From Micromonospora inositola (lineage in GTDB: Bacteria; Actinomycetota; Actinomycetes; Mycobacteriales; Micromonosporaceae), in contig NZ_LT607754.1 of NCBI RefSeq assembly GCF_900090285.1, forward strand, positions 4,924,001 to 4,988,000: a DNA stretch of 64,000 nt, read 5' to 3'. The notes beneath the pieces were generated by a model that saw only the letters and a program-made list of their open reading frames with translations, was not told the DNA's origin and searched no databases. Below are positions 24,500-32,163 of this stretch, piece by piece (the stretch's first letter is position 1; the number at the start of each line of letters is the position of its first letter). Position numbers and translations under genes: made by a program.

Positions 24500-26530
24500 T
24501 CAGCCGAGGCGCCCACGTCCGAAGGCGTCGGCGCGGCCCCACCGCCCCGGGATGTTCCGCAGTTCGATCCGACCGATTTCTCGGGGCACCGCCGGTCTGG
24601 TCACCAGGTGTTCCCCGCGCGGCTCCATGCCGAGCATGGTCCGCAGCAGCAACATGGGGGTGCCCGTCGACCACGCCTGCGGACTGCAAGCCGTCGGATA
24701 TCGCACGGGATACCTGGTCAGCTCCCGGTCATGTCCGGCGAAGGCCTCCGGCAGTCGACCCTCGAAGAACTCGGCTGCGTCGATGATGCCCTGGGCGATG
24801 TGGGCGGCTTCCTGGGTGAAGCCGTAGCGGCGTAGTCCCCAGGCGATGAAGGAGTTGTCGAAGGGCCAGACGGTGCCGACGTGGTAGCCGAGGGGGTTGT
24901 AGCGGGCTTCTCCCTCGGCGAGGGTGCGGACGCCCCAGCCGGAGAACAGTCGGGGGCCGAGGAGGTGTTCGGCGATCTTCGCGGCTCGGGGTTCGTCGAC
25001 GATGCCGCTCCACAGCAGGTGGCCGATGTTGGAGGACAGGGCGTCGACCTGGCCGCCGTCGGCGTCGAGGGCGAGGGCGTAGTATTCGTCGTCCTGCACC
25101 CAGAAGTCCCGGTTGAAGCGTTCCTTGAGCTCGGCGGCTTCCCGTTCGAGGCGGTCGGCGTAGGCCGGGTCGTTCCAGAACTCGCGGGCCAGGCGGGCGC
25201 CGCGGATCTTGGCGTCGTAGGCGTAGCCCTGCAGCTCGCAGGTGGCGCGGGGCAGGCCGGGCAGCCGGCCGTCGCGGTAGGAGATGGCGTCCCAGGAGTC
25301 CTTCCAGCACTGGTTCTCCAGGCCGGTCTGCTCGTTGCGGCGTTGGTACCAGATGTAGCCGTTGCCCATGATGTCGCCGTACTCGTCGATCCAGTCAAGG
25401 GCGGCCCGCGCAGGGCGCTCGAGAAGCCGCACCGAATCGGCGTCGCCGGTCCAGCGCTCATATTCGTCGATGAGGATCACGTACAGGGGCGTCGCGTCGG
25501 CGCTGCCGAAATACGGTGAGTGCGGCTGCTCCTCGAACCCGACCGTCTCCCCGTAGCGCAACTCGTGCATGATCTTTCCCGGCTCTTCCTCGCGGAAATC
25601 GTCCAGCACGACGCCCTGCAACAGCGTCAGCAGGCGCAGGGTCGTAACGGCGAGATCCGGTGTGAACGGCAGCGCCTGCAGGCTGGTGAAGATGCTGTCC
25701 CGACCGAAGATGGCCATGAACCACGGCAGACCGGCGGCAGGAAGGGTCCGTCCGCCGCTCGTCAGCGGCGTGAAACGCAGCGCGGCGAGGTCGACGAGGC
25801 TGCGCCGGTAGGTCGTCATCAGTGATTCGGAGTCGCACGTCAGACGGGGGGTCTCGGCGAGCCACAGGTCCAGATCCCGCCGAATCTCCGTTTTGACCCG
25901 ACCGGGTCTGCCCTGGAGGCTTTCCCGGAGATCACGCCCGTTCACGCCCAGCGTCGCCACGTGAAGTTCGGTCACCCATTCGCCCTGTGGTCCGATCCGG
26001 ACGTCGTACGTCAGCCCGTGCTCGTCGATCCGGGCCGGCTCGGTACTGGAGACGACTGTCTCCCGCTGGAACGCCTCGCGCCGGTACCCAAGCCGCAAGC
26101 GCCCGTCTTCGGCCCGCGCGTAGTACTGTCCCTTCTTTTGGCGCACGTCCTTGATCTCGAACAGATCGGCGAAGTCGCTGCCGACCTCGAACCGGATCCG
26201 TAGGTCGACCGGCTCATTTCGGTGGTTGACCACCCTCAACCGCTCGTGGAAGCTGCCACCGATCGATCGTTCGCGCATGGCCGAAACCCTGGGGTCGACA
26301 GCGGTCGGAGCAGTCGGGACGCAGAAGAACCGCGTCTCGAAGTACTCGAGGTCGTCGACGGTGAGCGCGTTGAGCCGTTCACCGTCGATGCTCAGTAGCC
26401 ACTTCGACAGGAATCGGGTGTCGAACGCGAACAGCCCCGTCGGAATGGTGGGAGACGCGTCGATGTCGCCGTTCGCCTCACTGACCACGAACGTGTTGCC
26501 GTCCAGAAGCCTGACGAGGTCCTCAGTCAT
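24500..26530 (-). CDS. Amylo-alpha-1,6-glucosidase (glycogen-debranching type), copy 2
   Basis: A 676-residue enzyme with the GDE_N_bis beta domain at about 1-230 (VRLLDGNTFVVSEANGDIDASP, GLFAFDTRFLSKW) and an alpha-barrel glucosidase domain at about 240-640. Active-site loops include PWFMAIFGRDSIFTSLQ, DDFREEEPGKIMHE, GSADATPLYVIL, YGDIMGNGYIWY, QCWKDSWDAISY and GYHVGTVWPFDNS. Expected to hydrolyse alpha-1,6 or related alpha-glucosidic bonds of cytoplasmic oligosaccharides. Starts at 26530, overlapping the stop of the SCP2 gene by four bases. Mirror-image partner of the gene at 27471-29507; 624 bases in the middle are almost identical between them. Confidence 0.88.
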   Translation of the reverse strand: MTEDLVRLLDGNTFVVSEANGDIDASPTIPTGLFAFDTRFLSKWLLSIDGERLNALTVDDLEYFETRFFCVPTAPTAVDPRVSAMRERSIGGSFHERLRVVNHRNEPVDLRIRFEVGSDFADLFEIKDVRQKKGQYYARAEDGRLRLGYRREAFQRETVVSSTEPARIDEHGLTYDVRIGPQGEWVTELHVATLGVNGRDLRESLQGRPGRVKTEIRRDLDLWLAETPRLTCDSESLMTTYRRSLVDLAALRFTPLTSGGRTLPAAGLPWFMAIFGRDSIFTSLQALPFTPDLAVTTLRLLTLLQGVVLDDFREEEPGKIMHELRYGETVGFEEQPHSPYFGSADATPLYVILIDEYERWTGDADSVRLLERPARAALDWIDEYGDIMGNGYIWYQRRNEQTGLENQCWKDSWDAISYRDGRLPGLPRATCELQGYAYDAKIRGARLAREFWNDPAYADRLEREAAELKERFNRDFWVQDDEYYALALDADGGQVDALSSNIGHLLWSGIVDEPRAAKIAEHLLGPRLFSGWGVRTLAEGEARYNPLGYHVGTVWPFDNSFIAWGLRRYGFTQEAAHIAQGIIDAAEFFEGRLPEAFAGHDRELTRYPVRYPTACSPQAWSTGTPMLLLRTMLGMEPRGEHLVTRPAVPREIGRIELRNIPGRWGRADAFGRGRLG
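24770..25393 (-). repeat. Inverted near-identical tract, left arm
   Basis: Matches 28620-29243 in inverted orientation over exactly 624 bases, with about 13 mismatches by eye, mostly in one codon cluster. It encodes the barrel core of GDE copy 2. Flanking parts of the two genes are much less alike, which indicates gene conversion or recent recombination between the two arms. Confidence 0.85.
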
Positions 26531-26904
26531 GCCTGCCGTCTCCGCTCGCGGGCGAACATCCGCGGGTGGTGGGCGCCGGGCGGCCCCGGAAAGACTCGCT
26601 GAATGAGGCGGGCCAGCCGCACCTCGCCCTCGACCCTGAGTTCGTTACGCACCCACGCCGCGTACAGGTTCTCCCCGCCGCTGACGATCCGGTCGAAGAG
26701 CCCCTTGTCGGCGCGGACGATCGAGTCGGCCTCGAGCTCATCTCTCGAAACGCGGACATCACCCTGTCGGATCACCACGAACCAACGGTCGACCTCGTGA
26801 TCGTGCCCGAGATCGAAGCGTATGGTGCCGGTGGCCTCCTCGAGCAGGGGTTCGTGGCCGCGGCGGCCGAGCCCGTCGAAGAACGCCGCCGTGGGATCTG
26901 ACAT
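26527..26904 (-). CDS. SCP2 sterol-transfer-family protein, left copy
   Basis: A 125-residue single-domain SCP2-like protein: AAFFDGLGRRGHEPLLEEATGTIRFDLGHDH, GDVRVSRDELEADSIVRADKGLFDRIVSGGENLYAAW, and RVEGEVRLARLIQRVFPG. The fold has a hydrophobic tunnel that binds lipids. Its coupling to a debranching glycosidase by a four-base overlap is unusual, and the same pairing is repeated in mirror image at 27097-29507, so it is not accidental. Start at 26902-26904 matches the partner copy in length (both 125 residues). A role in binding a glycolipid or an isoprenoid-linked sugar for the enzyme is possible but unproven. Confidence 0.8.
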   Translation of the reverse strand: MSDPTAAFFDGLGRRGHEPLLEEATGTIRFDLGHDHEVDRWFVVIRQGDVRVSRDELEADSIVRADKGLFDRIVSGGENLYAAWVRNELRVEGEVRLARLIQRVFPGPPGAHHPRMFARERRRQA

Positions 26905-26914
26905 CACACTCCCT

Positions 26915-26930
26915 TGGTCAGTTCTGACCA
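26915..26930. promoter_or_regulatory. Perfect dyad upstream of left SCP2 gene
   Basis: TGGTCAGTTCTGACCA is a perfect 16-base palindrome (seven-base arms, TT centre) 10 bases before the left SCP2 start codon. It has no equivalent at the mirror position on the right. Could be a TetR- or GntR-type operator, specific for the left operon. Confidence 0.55.
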
Positions 26931-26963
26931 GCACAGCTTCACCCGGGCCGGGGCACCTCGGCA

Positions 26964-26980
26964 TCACCCGTACCGGATGA
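26964..26980. promoter_or_regulatory. Operator copy 1 in the divergent region
   Basis: TCACCCG-tac-CGGATGA, one mismatch from a perfect dyad. Same arms and same three-base spacer as the copy at 27014-27030; the centres are exactly 50 bases apart, close to five DNA turns, so both face the same side. Confidence 0.65.
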
Positions 26981-27013
26981 GATTGGTTGCGGGTCGACTC
27001 CGGTGTGCCAATC

Positions 27014-27030
27014 TCACCCGCCGCGGGTGA
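27014..27030. promoter_or_regulatory. Operator copy 2 in the divergent region
   Basis: TCACCCG-ccg-CGGGTGA, a perfect seven-base-arm dyad. With copy 1 it probably binds the regulator of both SCP2-GDE operons; no such regulator gene is adjacent. Confidence 0.65.
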
Positions 27031-27096
27031 TGCCACGGCACCACTGGGTGAGCGACGCTGCCTGGTGAGCCGGTCGACTTGCGGGGGGTGGCGCTG

Positions 27097-27474
27097 ATGT
27101 CGGATGCGACCAGAGAGTTCTTCGACGAACTCGACCGCCGCGGGTCCGAACGCCTGCTGAGAAAGACCAACGGCACCGTACGCTTCGACCTTGAGCACGA
27201 CCACGGGATCGACCACTGGCTCGTCACCATCGTCAATGGTGATGTCCAGGTGTCGAGGGAGGAGCGCGACGCCGACTGCGTCATCCGGGCCGACAACGCC
27301 TTCTTCGACCGGATGACGCGCGGCGAGGAGAAACCGCTGCCGGCGTGGCTGCGGAACGAGATCACGAGCGAGGGCCAGTACCGGTTCATCGTCCTGCTGG
27401 AGCGGCTATTCGGCGAGGCGCCCGGTGCGCGCCATCCGCGGACCTTTGCCCGCGAACATGGGGTGCGCAGATGA
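27097..27474 (+). CDS. SCP2 sterol-transfer-family protein, right copy
   Basis: A 125-residue paralogue of the protein at 26527-26904, alike over its whole length: REFFDELDRRGSERLLRKTNGTVRFDLEHDH, GDVQVSREERDADCVIRADNAFFDRMTRGEEKPLPAW and GQYRFIVLLERLFGEAPGARHPRTFA. Start at the ATG 27097 was chosen over the TTG at 27079, because it gives the same length as the left copy and a GGGGGG stretch lies upstream. Stop overlaps the start of the right GDE gene by four bases, as in the left operon. Confidence 0.8.
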   Translation: MSDATREFFDELDRRGSERLLRKTNGTVRFDLEHDHGIDHWLVTIVNGDVQVSREERDADCVIRADNAFFDRMTRGEEKPLPAWLRNEITSEGQYRFIVLLERLFGEAPGARHPRTFAREHGVRR

Positions 27475-29507
27475 ATGGCGAGCTCGTCAGGATCCTGGAC
27501 GGCAACATCTTCGTGTTGAGCTTCGACAGCGGCGACATCGAAGCGTCACCCGCTGTCCCGTGCGGGTTCTTCTCGTTCGACACCCGATTCCTGTCGCTGT
27601 GGCGGCTGAGCATCAACGGCGAACGGCTGCACGCGCTGGCCATGGACGACTCGCGGTACTTCGACGTGCGTTTCTTCCTGGTCCCGGGCGCGCCGACCCA
27701 CTACCTGGACGCCAAGGTGTCGGTCATGCGGGAACGGTCGGTCGCCGGCAGCTTCGAGGAGCGGTTGACGGTCTTCAACCACACCAGCGAACCAGCCGAG
27801 TTCACCGTCCGCTTCGATGCGGACTCTGACTTCATTCCTCTGCTCGGGATCGCGCAGCCGGAAAAGGCATTGGGCCGGATCTACCGGCGGGTCGAGGACG
27901 GGTCCCTGCATCTCTGCTACGAGCGCGAGAAGTTCCGGCGCGAGACGGTCATCTCCACGACCGAGCCGGCGCAGGTCGACGAACACGGGCTGACGTACCA
28001 CATCCAGGTCGGCGGGCACGAACAGTGGACCACGACCCTGCACGTCCGTGGACAGGTGCTGCGCCCGGACGGCCAGGATGTTCGCGACCATGTGTATCCC
28101 GGTCGCCGCAGTCGAGACAAGGTGCACCTCGAGCAGGACCTTGAACGGTGGCTCGACAAGGCACCCCAACTGAACTCCGACTCGGAGCCGCTGAGGAGGG
28201 CGTACCGTCGTAGCCTGGTCGATCTCGCGGCGTTGCGATACTCGCCGCTGACGCTCCCGAAGGAGGCAATGCCCGCCGCCGGCCTGCCATGGGCGGCGAC
28301 CCTCACCGGGCGTGACCCCCTCTTCGCGAGTCTGCAGGCCTTGCCCTTCGCCTCGGAGCTCGCCGTGGCCACGTTGCGCATGCTCGGCATCGACCAGGGC
28401 TCGGAGCTGGACGACTTCCGGGACGAGGAACCGGGAAAGATCCTGCGCGAGTTTCGCTACGGCGAGCTGGTCGCGTTCGAGCAACGCCCGCAATCGCCGT
28501 ACTACGGCAGTGCCGACGTCACCCCGCTCTACGTGATCCTGCTGGACGAGTACGAGCGGTGGACCGGGAACGCCGCCCTGGTGCGGGAGTTCGAGGAGGA
28601 GGCCCGGGCGGCCCTGCACTGGATCGACGAGTACGGCGACATCATGGGCAACGGCTACATCTGGTACCAACGCCGTAACGAGCAGACCGGCCTGGACAAC
28701 CAGTGCTGGAAGGAATCGCCGGAAGCGATCTCCTACCGCGACGGCCGGCTGCCCGGCCTGCCCCGCGCCACCTGCGAGCTGCAGGGCTACGCCTACGACG
28801 CCAAGATCCGCGGCGCCCGCCTGGCCCGCGAGTTCTGGAACGACCCGGCCTACGCCGACCGCCTCGAACGGGAAGCCGCCGAGCTCAAGGAACGCTTCAA
28901 CCGGGACTTCTGGGTGGAAGACGGCGAATACTACGCCCTCGCCCTCGACGCCGACGGCGGCCAGGTCGACGCCCTGTCCTCCAACATCGGCCACCTGCTG
29001 TGGAGCGGCATCGTCGACGAACCCCGAGCCGCGAAGATCGCCGAACACCTCCTCGGCCCCCGACTGTTCTCCGGCTGGGGCGTGCGCACCCTCGCCGAGG
29101 GAGAAGCCCGCTACAACCCCCTCGGCTACCACGTCGGCACCGTCTGGCCCTTCGACAACTCCTTCATCGCCTGGGGACTACGCCGCTACGGCTTCACCCA
29201 GGAAGCCGCCCACATCGCCCAGGGCATCATCGACGCCGCCGAGTACTTCGACGGTCGACGACTACCGGAGGCGTTCGCCGGATACGACCGCGAGCTGACG
29301 CGGCACCCCGTGCAGTACCCCACCGCGAACAGCCCTCAGGTCCTGTCCACCGGTACGCCACTCCTGTTGTTGCGAACCGTGCTCGGCTTGGAGCCGTACG
29401 GAGAGGACCTGGTGGTGGCGCCGGCGTTGCCCGCGGGATTCGGTCGGATCGAGCTGCTCGACATTCCTGGCCGCTGGGGCCGGATCGACGCCATCGGGTA
29501 CGTCTAG
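27471..29507 (+). CDS. Amylo-alpha-1,6-glucosidase (glycogen-debranching type), copy 3
   Basis: A 678-residue mirror partner of copy 2. GDE_N_bis domain at about 1-235 (VRILDGNIFVLSFDSGDIEAS, GFFSFDTRFLSLW) and glucosidase barrel at about 240-640 with YGDIMGNGYIWY, QCWKESPEAISY and GYHVGTVWPFDNS. Where copies 1 and 2 have the family block IFGRD, this one has LTGRDPLFASLQ, so the Phe in that block is lost; activity or specificity may differ. N-terminal half is moderately diverged from copy 2 while the middle is nearly identical. Translationally coupled to the SCP2 gene before it. Confidence 0.88.
   Translation: MNGELVRILDGNIFVLSFDSGDIEASPAVPCGFFSFDTRFLSLWRLSINGERLHALAMDDSRYFDVRFFLVPGAPTHYLDAKVSVMRERSVAGSFEERLTVFNHTSEPAEFTVRFDADSDFIPLLGIAQPEKALGRIYRRVEDGSLHLCYEREKFRRETVISTTEPAQVDEHGLTYHIQVGGHEQWTTTLHVRGQVLRPDGQDVRDHVYPGRRSRDKVHLEQDLERWLDKAPQLNSDSEPLRRAYRRSLVDLAALRYSPLTLPKEAMPAAGLPWAATLTGRDPLFASLQALPFASELAVATLRMLGIDQGSELDDFRDEEPGKILREFRYGELVAFEQRPQSPYYGSADVTPLYVILLDEYERWTGNAALVREFEEEARAALHWIDEYGDIMGNGYIWYQRRNEQTGLDNQCWKESPEAISYRDGRLPGLPRATCELQGYAYDAKIRGARLAREFWNDPAYADRLEREAAELKERFNRDFWVEDGEYYALALDADGGQVDALSSNIGHLLWSGIVDEPRAAKIAEHLLGPRLFSGWGVRTLAEGEARYNPLGYHVGTVWPFDNSFIAWGLRRYGFTQEAAHIAQGIIDAAEYFDGRRLPEAFAGYDRELTRHPVQYPTANSPQVLSTGTPLLLLRTVLGLEPYGEDLVVAPALPAGFGRIELLDIPGRWGRIDAIGYV
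28620..29243 (+). repeat. Inverted near-identical tract, right arm
   Basis: Partner of 24770-25393, 624 bases, inverted, about 98% identical by eye. The largest cluster of differences lies around codons for WKESPEA versus WKDSWDA. The two arms are centred on 27006.5, the same dyad point as the SCP2 genes. Confidence 0.85.
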
Positions 29508-29589
29508 ATCGGCGCTCGGAAGAGTGAACGGCGGCGGAACGGGTAGGCGCGGCGCCGGGAGGCGGGCGCCTCCGGGATCGAGGGGGACA

Positions 29590-30528
29590 ATGGGAGCCGC
29601 CATCGCCGTCGGCCTTGTCATCGTCATCGCGATCGTGGTCCTCGTGCTGTCGCTCAGCATCCGGCTGGTGCAGCAGTACCAGCGCGGCGTCGTGTTCCGC
29701 TTCGGCCGGGTGCTGGACCGCGTCCGGCAGCCCGGTTTTCACCTGATCATCCCGGTCGCCGACCGGATGGTCCGGGTCAGCATGCAGACCACGGTGATCG
29801 GGGTGCCCGCGCAGGGCGTCATCACCCGGGACAACGTCACCCTCACCGTGGACGCGGTCGTCTACTACCGGGTGGTCGACCCGGTGAAGGTGCTGGTCAA
29901 CGTGCGGGACTACCCGTCCGCGGTGCTCCAGGTGGCCCAGACGGCGCTGCGGTCGGTGATCGGCAAGGCCGACCTCGACACGCTGCTGCGTGACCGGGAC
30001 CGGATCAACGCCGAGTTGAAGTCGGTGATCGACGCGCCCACCGAGAAGCCGTGGGGCCTGCTCATCGAACGGGTCGAGGTGAAGGACGTGTCGCTGCCCG
30101 AGGGGATGAAGCGGTCGATGTCCCGCCAGGCCGAGGCGGAGCGGGAACGGCGCGCCCGGGTGATCGCCGCGGACGGCGAGTTCCAGGCGTCCCGCCGGCT
30201 CGCCGACGCGTCCCGGGCGATGGCGAACACGCCGGGGGCGTACCAGCTGCGGCTGTTGCAGACGGTGGTCGACGTGGCGGCGGAGAAGAACAGCACCCTG
30301 GTCATGCCCTTCCCGGTGGAGCTGCTGCGCTTCTTCGACGAGGTCGCCCGCGGTTCGCGGGAGCAGGCGACGCCCGCCGGTCGGGGCGGGAGCAGGGAGC
30401 CGGAGGTGTCCGGCGGGCAGGGCCCCCGGGAGCAGGCGACTCCGGTGGGTCCGGTGCTCGGCCCGGTCACCGAGAACGTCGCCGCCGCGGCGGAGGGAAG
30501 CGACGGACACCGCCGATCCCCGCGCTGA
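29590..30528 (+). CDS. Slipin/stomatin-like SPFH (band 7) membrane protein
   Basis: A 312-residue protein anchored by one N-terminal membrane helix (residues 2-24, AAIAVGLVIVIAIVVLVLSL). SPFH domain at about 30-190: VQQYQRGVVFRFGRVLDRVRQPGFHLIIPVADRMVRVSMQ, RDNVTLTVDAVVYYRVVDPVK, ALRSVIGKADLDTLL, and GLLIERVEVKDVSLPEGMKRSMSRQAEAERERRARVIAADGE, the coiled-coil start. The C-terminal 60 residues are a low-complexity tail with two PREQATP/SREQATP repeats. Slipins scaffold membrane microdomains; no NfeD partner is adjacent. Start at 29590 chosen for GAGGGGG upstream and the membrane helix. Confidence 0.88.
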   Translation: MGAAIAVGLVIVIAIVVLVLSLSIRLVQQYQRGVVFRFGRVLDRVRQPGFHLIIPVADRMVRVSMQTTVIGVPAQGVITRDNVTLTVDAVVYYRVVDPVKVLVNVRDYPSAVLQVAQTALRSVIGKADLDTLLRDRDRINAELKSVIDAPTEKPWGLLIERVEVKDVSLPEGMKRSMSRQAEAERERRARVIAADGEFQASRRLADASRAMANTPGAYQLRLLQTVVDVAAEKNSTLVMPFPVELLRFFDEVARGSREQATPAGRGGSREPEVSGGQGPREQATPVGPVLGPVTENVAAAAEGSDGHRRSPR

Positions 30529-30537
30529 CGGGACACC

Positions 30538-30563
30538 GTATATACCGGTTGCCTGCATATACT
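30538..30563 (+). promoter_or_regulatory. PadR promoter with direct/inverted TATAC elements
   Basis: GTATATAC (30538-30545, self-complementary) and GCATATAC (30555-30562) flank a nine-base centre, a typical PadR-type operator with ATA-rich arms. TATACT at 30558-30563 is a good -10 and lies seven bases before the padR ATG, so the message is probably leaderless and autorepressed. Confidence 0.65.
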
Positions 30564-30570
30564 GTCGCCC

Positions 30571-30918
30571 ATGACCGACAGTCCGCTCCGGGAACCGACG
30601 TTCCTGGTCCTCACCGCGCTGGCCGAGACACCCCAGCACGGCTACGCCGTCATGGAGGACGTCCTGCGCATCTCCGAAGGGCGGGTGCGGCTGCGCGCCG
30701 GCACCCTCTACGCCGTGCTGGACCGGCTGCGCGCCGACGGCCTGATCGAAGTGGAGCGGGAGGAGGTGGTGCAGTCCCGGCTGCGCCGCTACTACCGGCT
30801 CACCGCGCTGGGCGCGACCCGGCTCGCCGACGAGGCCGCCCGGCTGCGCCGCAACGCCGAGGCCGCCGGCCTCCGGCTGCGCCGCGCCGGCCTGCTCCCC
30901 GAGGGGGGAGCGGCGTGA
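30571..30918 (+). CDS. PadR-family transcriptional regulator
   Basis: A 115-residue winged-helix repressor: REPTFLVLTALAETPQHGYAVMEDVL, LRAGTLYAVLDRLRADGLIEVEREE, and RLRRYYRLTALGATRLADEA, the standard PadR order (HTH, wing with Y-R-L-T). A short C-terminal helix gives dimerisation. Its stop overlaps the start of a membrane-protein gene (GTGA), a common arrangement in which PadR controls an adjacent membrane or ABC protein. Operator-like sites lie over its own promoter. Confidence 0.92.
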   Translation: MTDSPLREPTFLVLTALAETPQHGYAVMEDVLRISEGRVRLRAGTLYAVLDRLRADGLIEVEREEVVQSRLRRYYRLTALGATRLADEAARLRRNAEAAGLRLRRAGLLPEGGAA

Positions 30919-32003
30919 GCGACGCACAACTCGAGCGCCACTACCGCCGGCTGCTCGCCTTCTACCCCTGGGAACACCGCCGGGCGTACGAGGAGGAGAT
31001 GCTCGCCGTCCTCCTCGCCGACGCCCGGCCGCGGCAGCGCCGGCCCACCGCCGCGGACGCGGCCAACCTGATCGGCGCCGGCCTGCGGACCCGGCTGCGG
31101 GTGAGCGCACGGGGGTTCACCGAGCCGGCCTGGGTCGACGCCGCCGCCGTCACCGGCGTGATCGTCGCGCTGGCCCTGCTCGCCCTGGCCGCGAAGCCAA
31201 TGCTGGACCACCTTCTGCCCGACCCGTCCGTGCCACCACCGCCGCCGCGACCCATGGGAGGGCCCAGTCCGGCGGAACTGCTGCGGGTGGCGGGCTGGGC
31301 GGGGGTCACCATCACCGCCCTGGCCGGCCTGCGGTGGGTCGCCGCCGGGCTCGCCTGGGCCGGGGTCGCCGCGTGGGTCGTGCTGGTCGGGCCGGGCGTC
31401 GCCGACCAGCCGACGTACGTGGTGGACACCCTGCCGCAGTTCGCCCTCGCCGTGGTGGCGGCCGCCGCCCTCACCGTTCCGGCGCCGCACCGCCGGGCGG
31501 TGGCGGTGCTGGGGGCGCGCCGGCTGGCGGCGGTCGTGCTGGCGGCGCTGGCAGCGGTGTCGGTGCTGGAGACCGCCCGGCTGGCCGCGCCGTCCTTCCC
31601 GGACATGAGCTCCGGCGGCAGCTACACCTTTTACGTCCTCTACGACCTGGAGGCCCGCAGCGAGGTGGTGATCTGGCTCTACGTCGCCGGGCTCGCCGTT
31701 GCCGCCCTGGTAGTTCTGGTCAGTCTGGCCACCCTCGCCCCGGAGATCCGACGGCGGGTCGTGGTCATGCTGGCGCCGGTGGCCGCGCTGGCGCTGGTGA
31801 TCGACGGCGCGCTGGCCGGTTGGGCCGTGTCCACCGTGCACATGGGGCACGCCATCCCGCTCGTACCGGCGCAGTGGGCGATGCTGGTGCTCGTGCCGGC
31901 GGTGACGTTCCTCGCCGGGGTGCTGCTCGTCCGCCGTCGGGAGGAGACGTTGCGGATGGTCGCGCTCGGCCGCGACGCCGACCGGGAGCGACCCGCGGCC
32001 TGA
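30915..32003 (+). CDS. PadR-associated multi-pass membrane protein
   Basis: A 362-residue protein. Residues 1-65 are soluble and match the region often found next to PadR genes (LERHYRRLLAFYPWEHRRAYEEEMLAVLLADA). Then about eight to nine membrane segments, starting near 78 (TGVIVALALLALAAKPML) with a Pro-rich loop at about 105 (VPPPPPRPMGG). No catalytic motif seen. GTG start overlaps the padR stop, so the two are one operon. Function unknown; a sensor or export role under PadR control is possible. Confidence 0.8.
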   Translation: MSDAQLERHYRRLLAFYPWEHRRAYEEEMLAVLLADARPRQRRPTAADAANLIGAGLRTRLRVSARGFTEPAWVDAAAVTGVIVALALLALAAKPMLDHLLPDPSVPPPPPRPMGGPSPAELLRVAGWAGVTITALAGLRWVAAGLAWAGVAAWVVLVGPGVADQPTYVVDTLPQFALAVVAAAALTVPAPHRRAVAVLGARRLAAVVLAALAAVSVLETARLAAPSFPDMSSGGSYTFYVLYDLEARSEVVIWLYVAGLAVAALVVLVSLATLAPEIRRRVVVMLAPVAALALVIDGALAGWAVSTVHMGHAIPLVPAQWAMLVLVPAVTFLAGVLLVRRREETLRMVALGRDADRERPAA

Positions 32004-32010
32004 GCCGCCG

Positions 32011-32043
32011 CCGGTGGTCCCGCATTCAGGCCGGGACCGCCGG
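32011..32043 (+). terminator. Hairpin terminator of the padR operon
   Basis: CCGGTGGTCCCG and CGGGACCGCCGG form a 12-base stem with one G-U pair and a nine-base loop, eight bases after the stop codon. Confidence 0.65.
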
Positions 32044-32124
32044 CGCCCGCTCGCCCGCCTGGCCCGGTACGGCGGTGGCGGCCGGCTTCGGCAGCCTGAA
32101 GGTGAACCGGGCGACGGGTGCTCG

Positions 32125-32163
32125 GAGCGCTCGCCCACGTCGGCGGGCCGGTCGCGAGCGCTC
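32125..32163 (-). terminator. Hairpin at the end of the anti-sigma gene
   Basis: GAGCGCTCGC and GCGAGCGCTC form a perfect 10-base stem with a 19-base GC-rich loop. It starts in the stop codon of the minus-strand anti-sigma gene and would end its message. No T tract. Confidence 0.5.

Larger units (their letters stand above)
26905..27096. promoter_or_regulatory. Shared divergent control region of the two SCP2-GDE operons
   Basis: 192 bases between the two start codons, containing three dyads (listed separately at 26915-26930, 26964-26980 and 27014-27030). The centre of symmetry of the whole duplicated region falls here, near 27,000. No convincing -35/-10 pair could be fixed by eye. Confidence 0.6.

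Noticed and set aside
24552..24835. Short plus-strand frames opposite the GDE gene
   Set aside because: Shadows of GDE codons on the other strand; no start signals.
24770..29243. An insertion sequence or composite transposon suggested by inverted near-identical tracts
   Set aside because: The tracts lie inside coding regions of paralogous genes, with no transposase, terminal repeats or target duplications.
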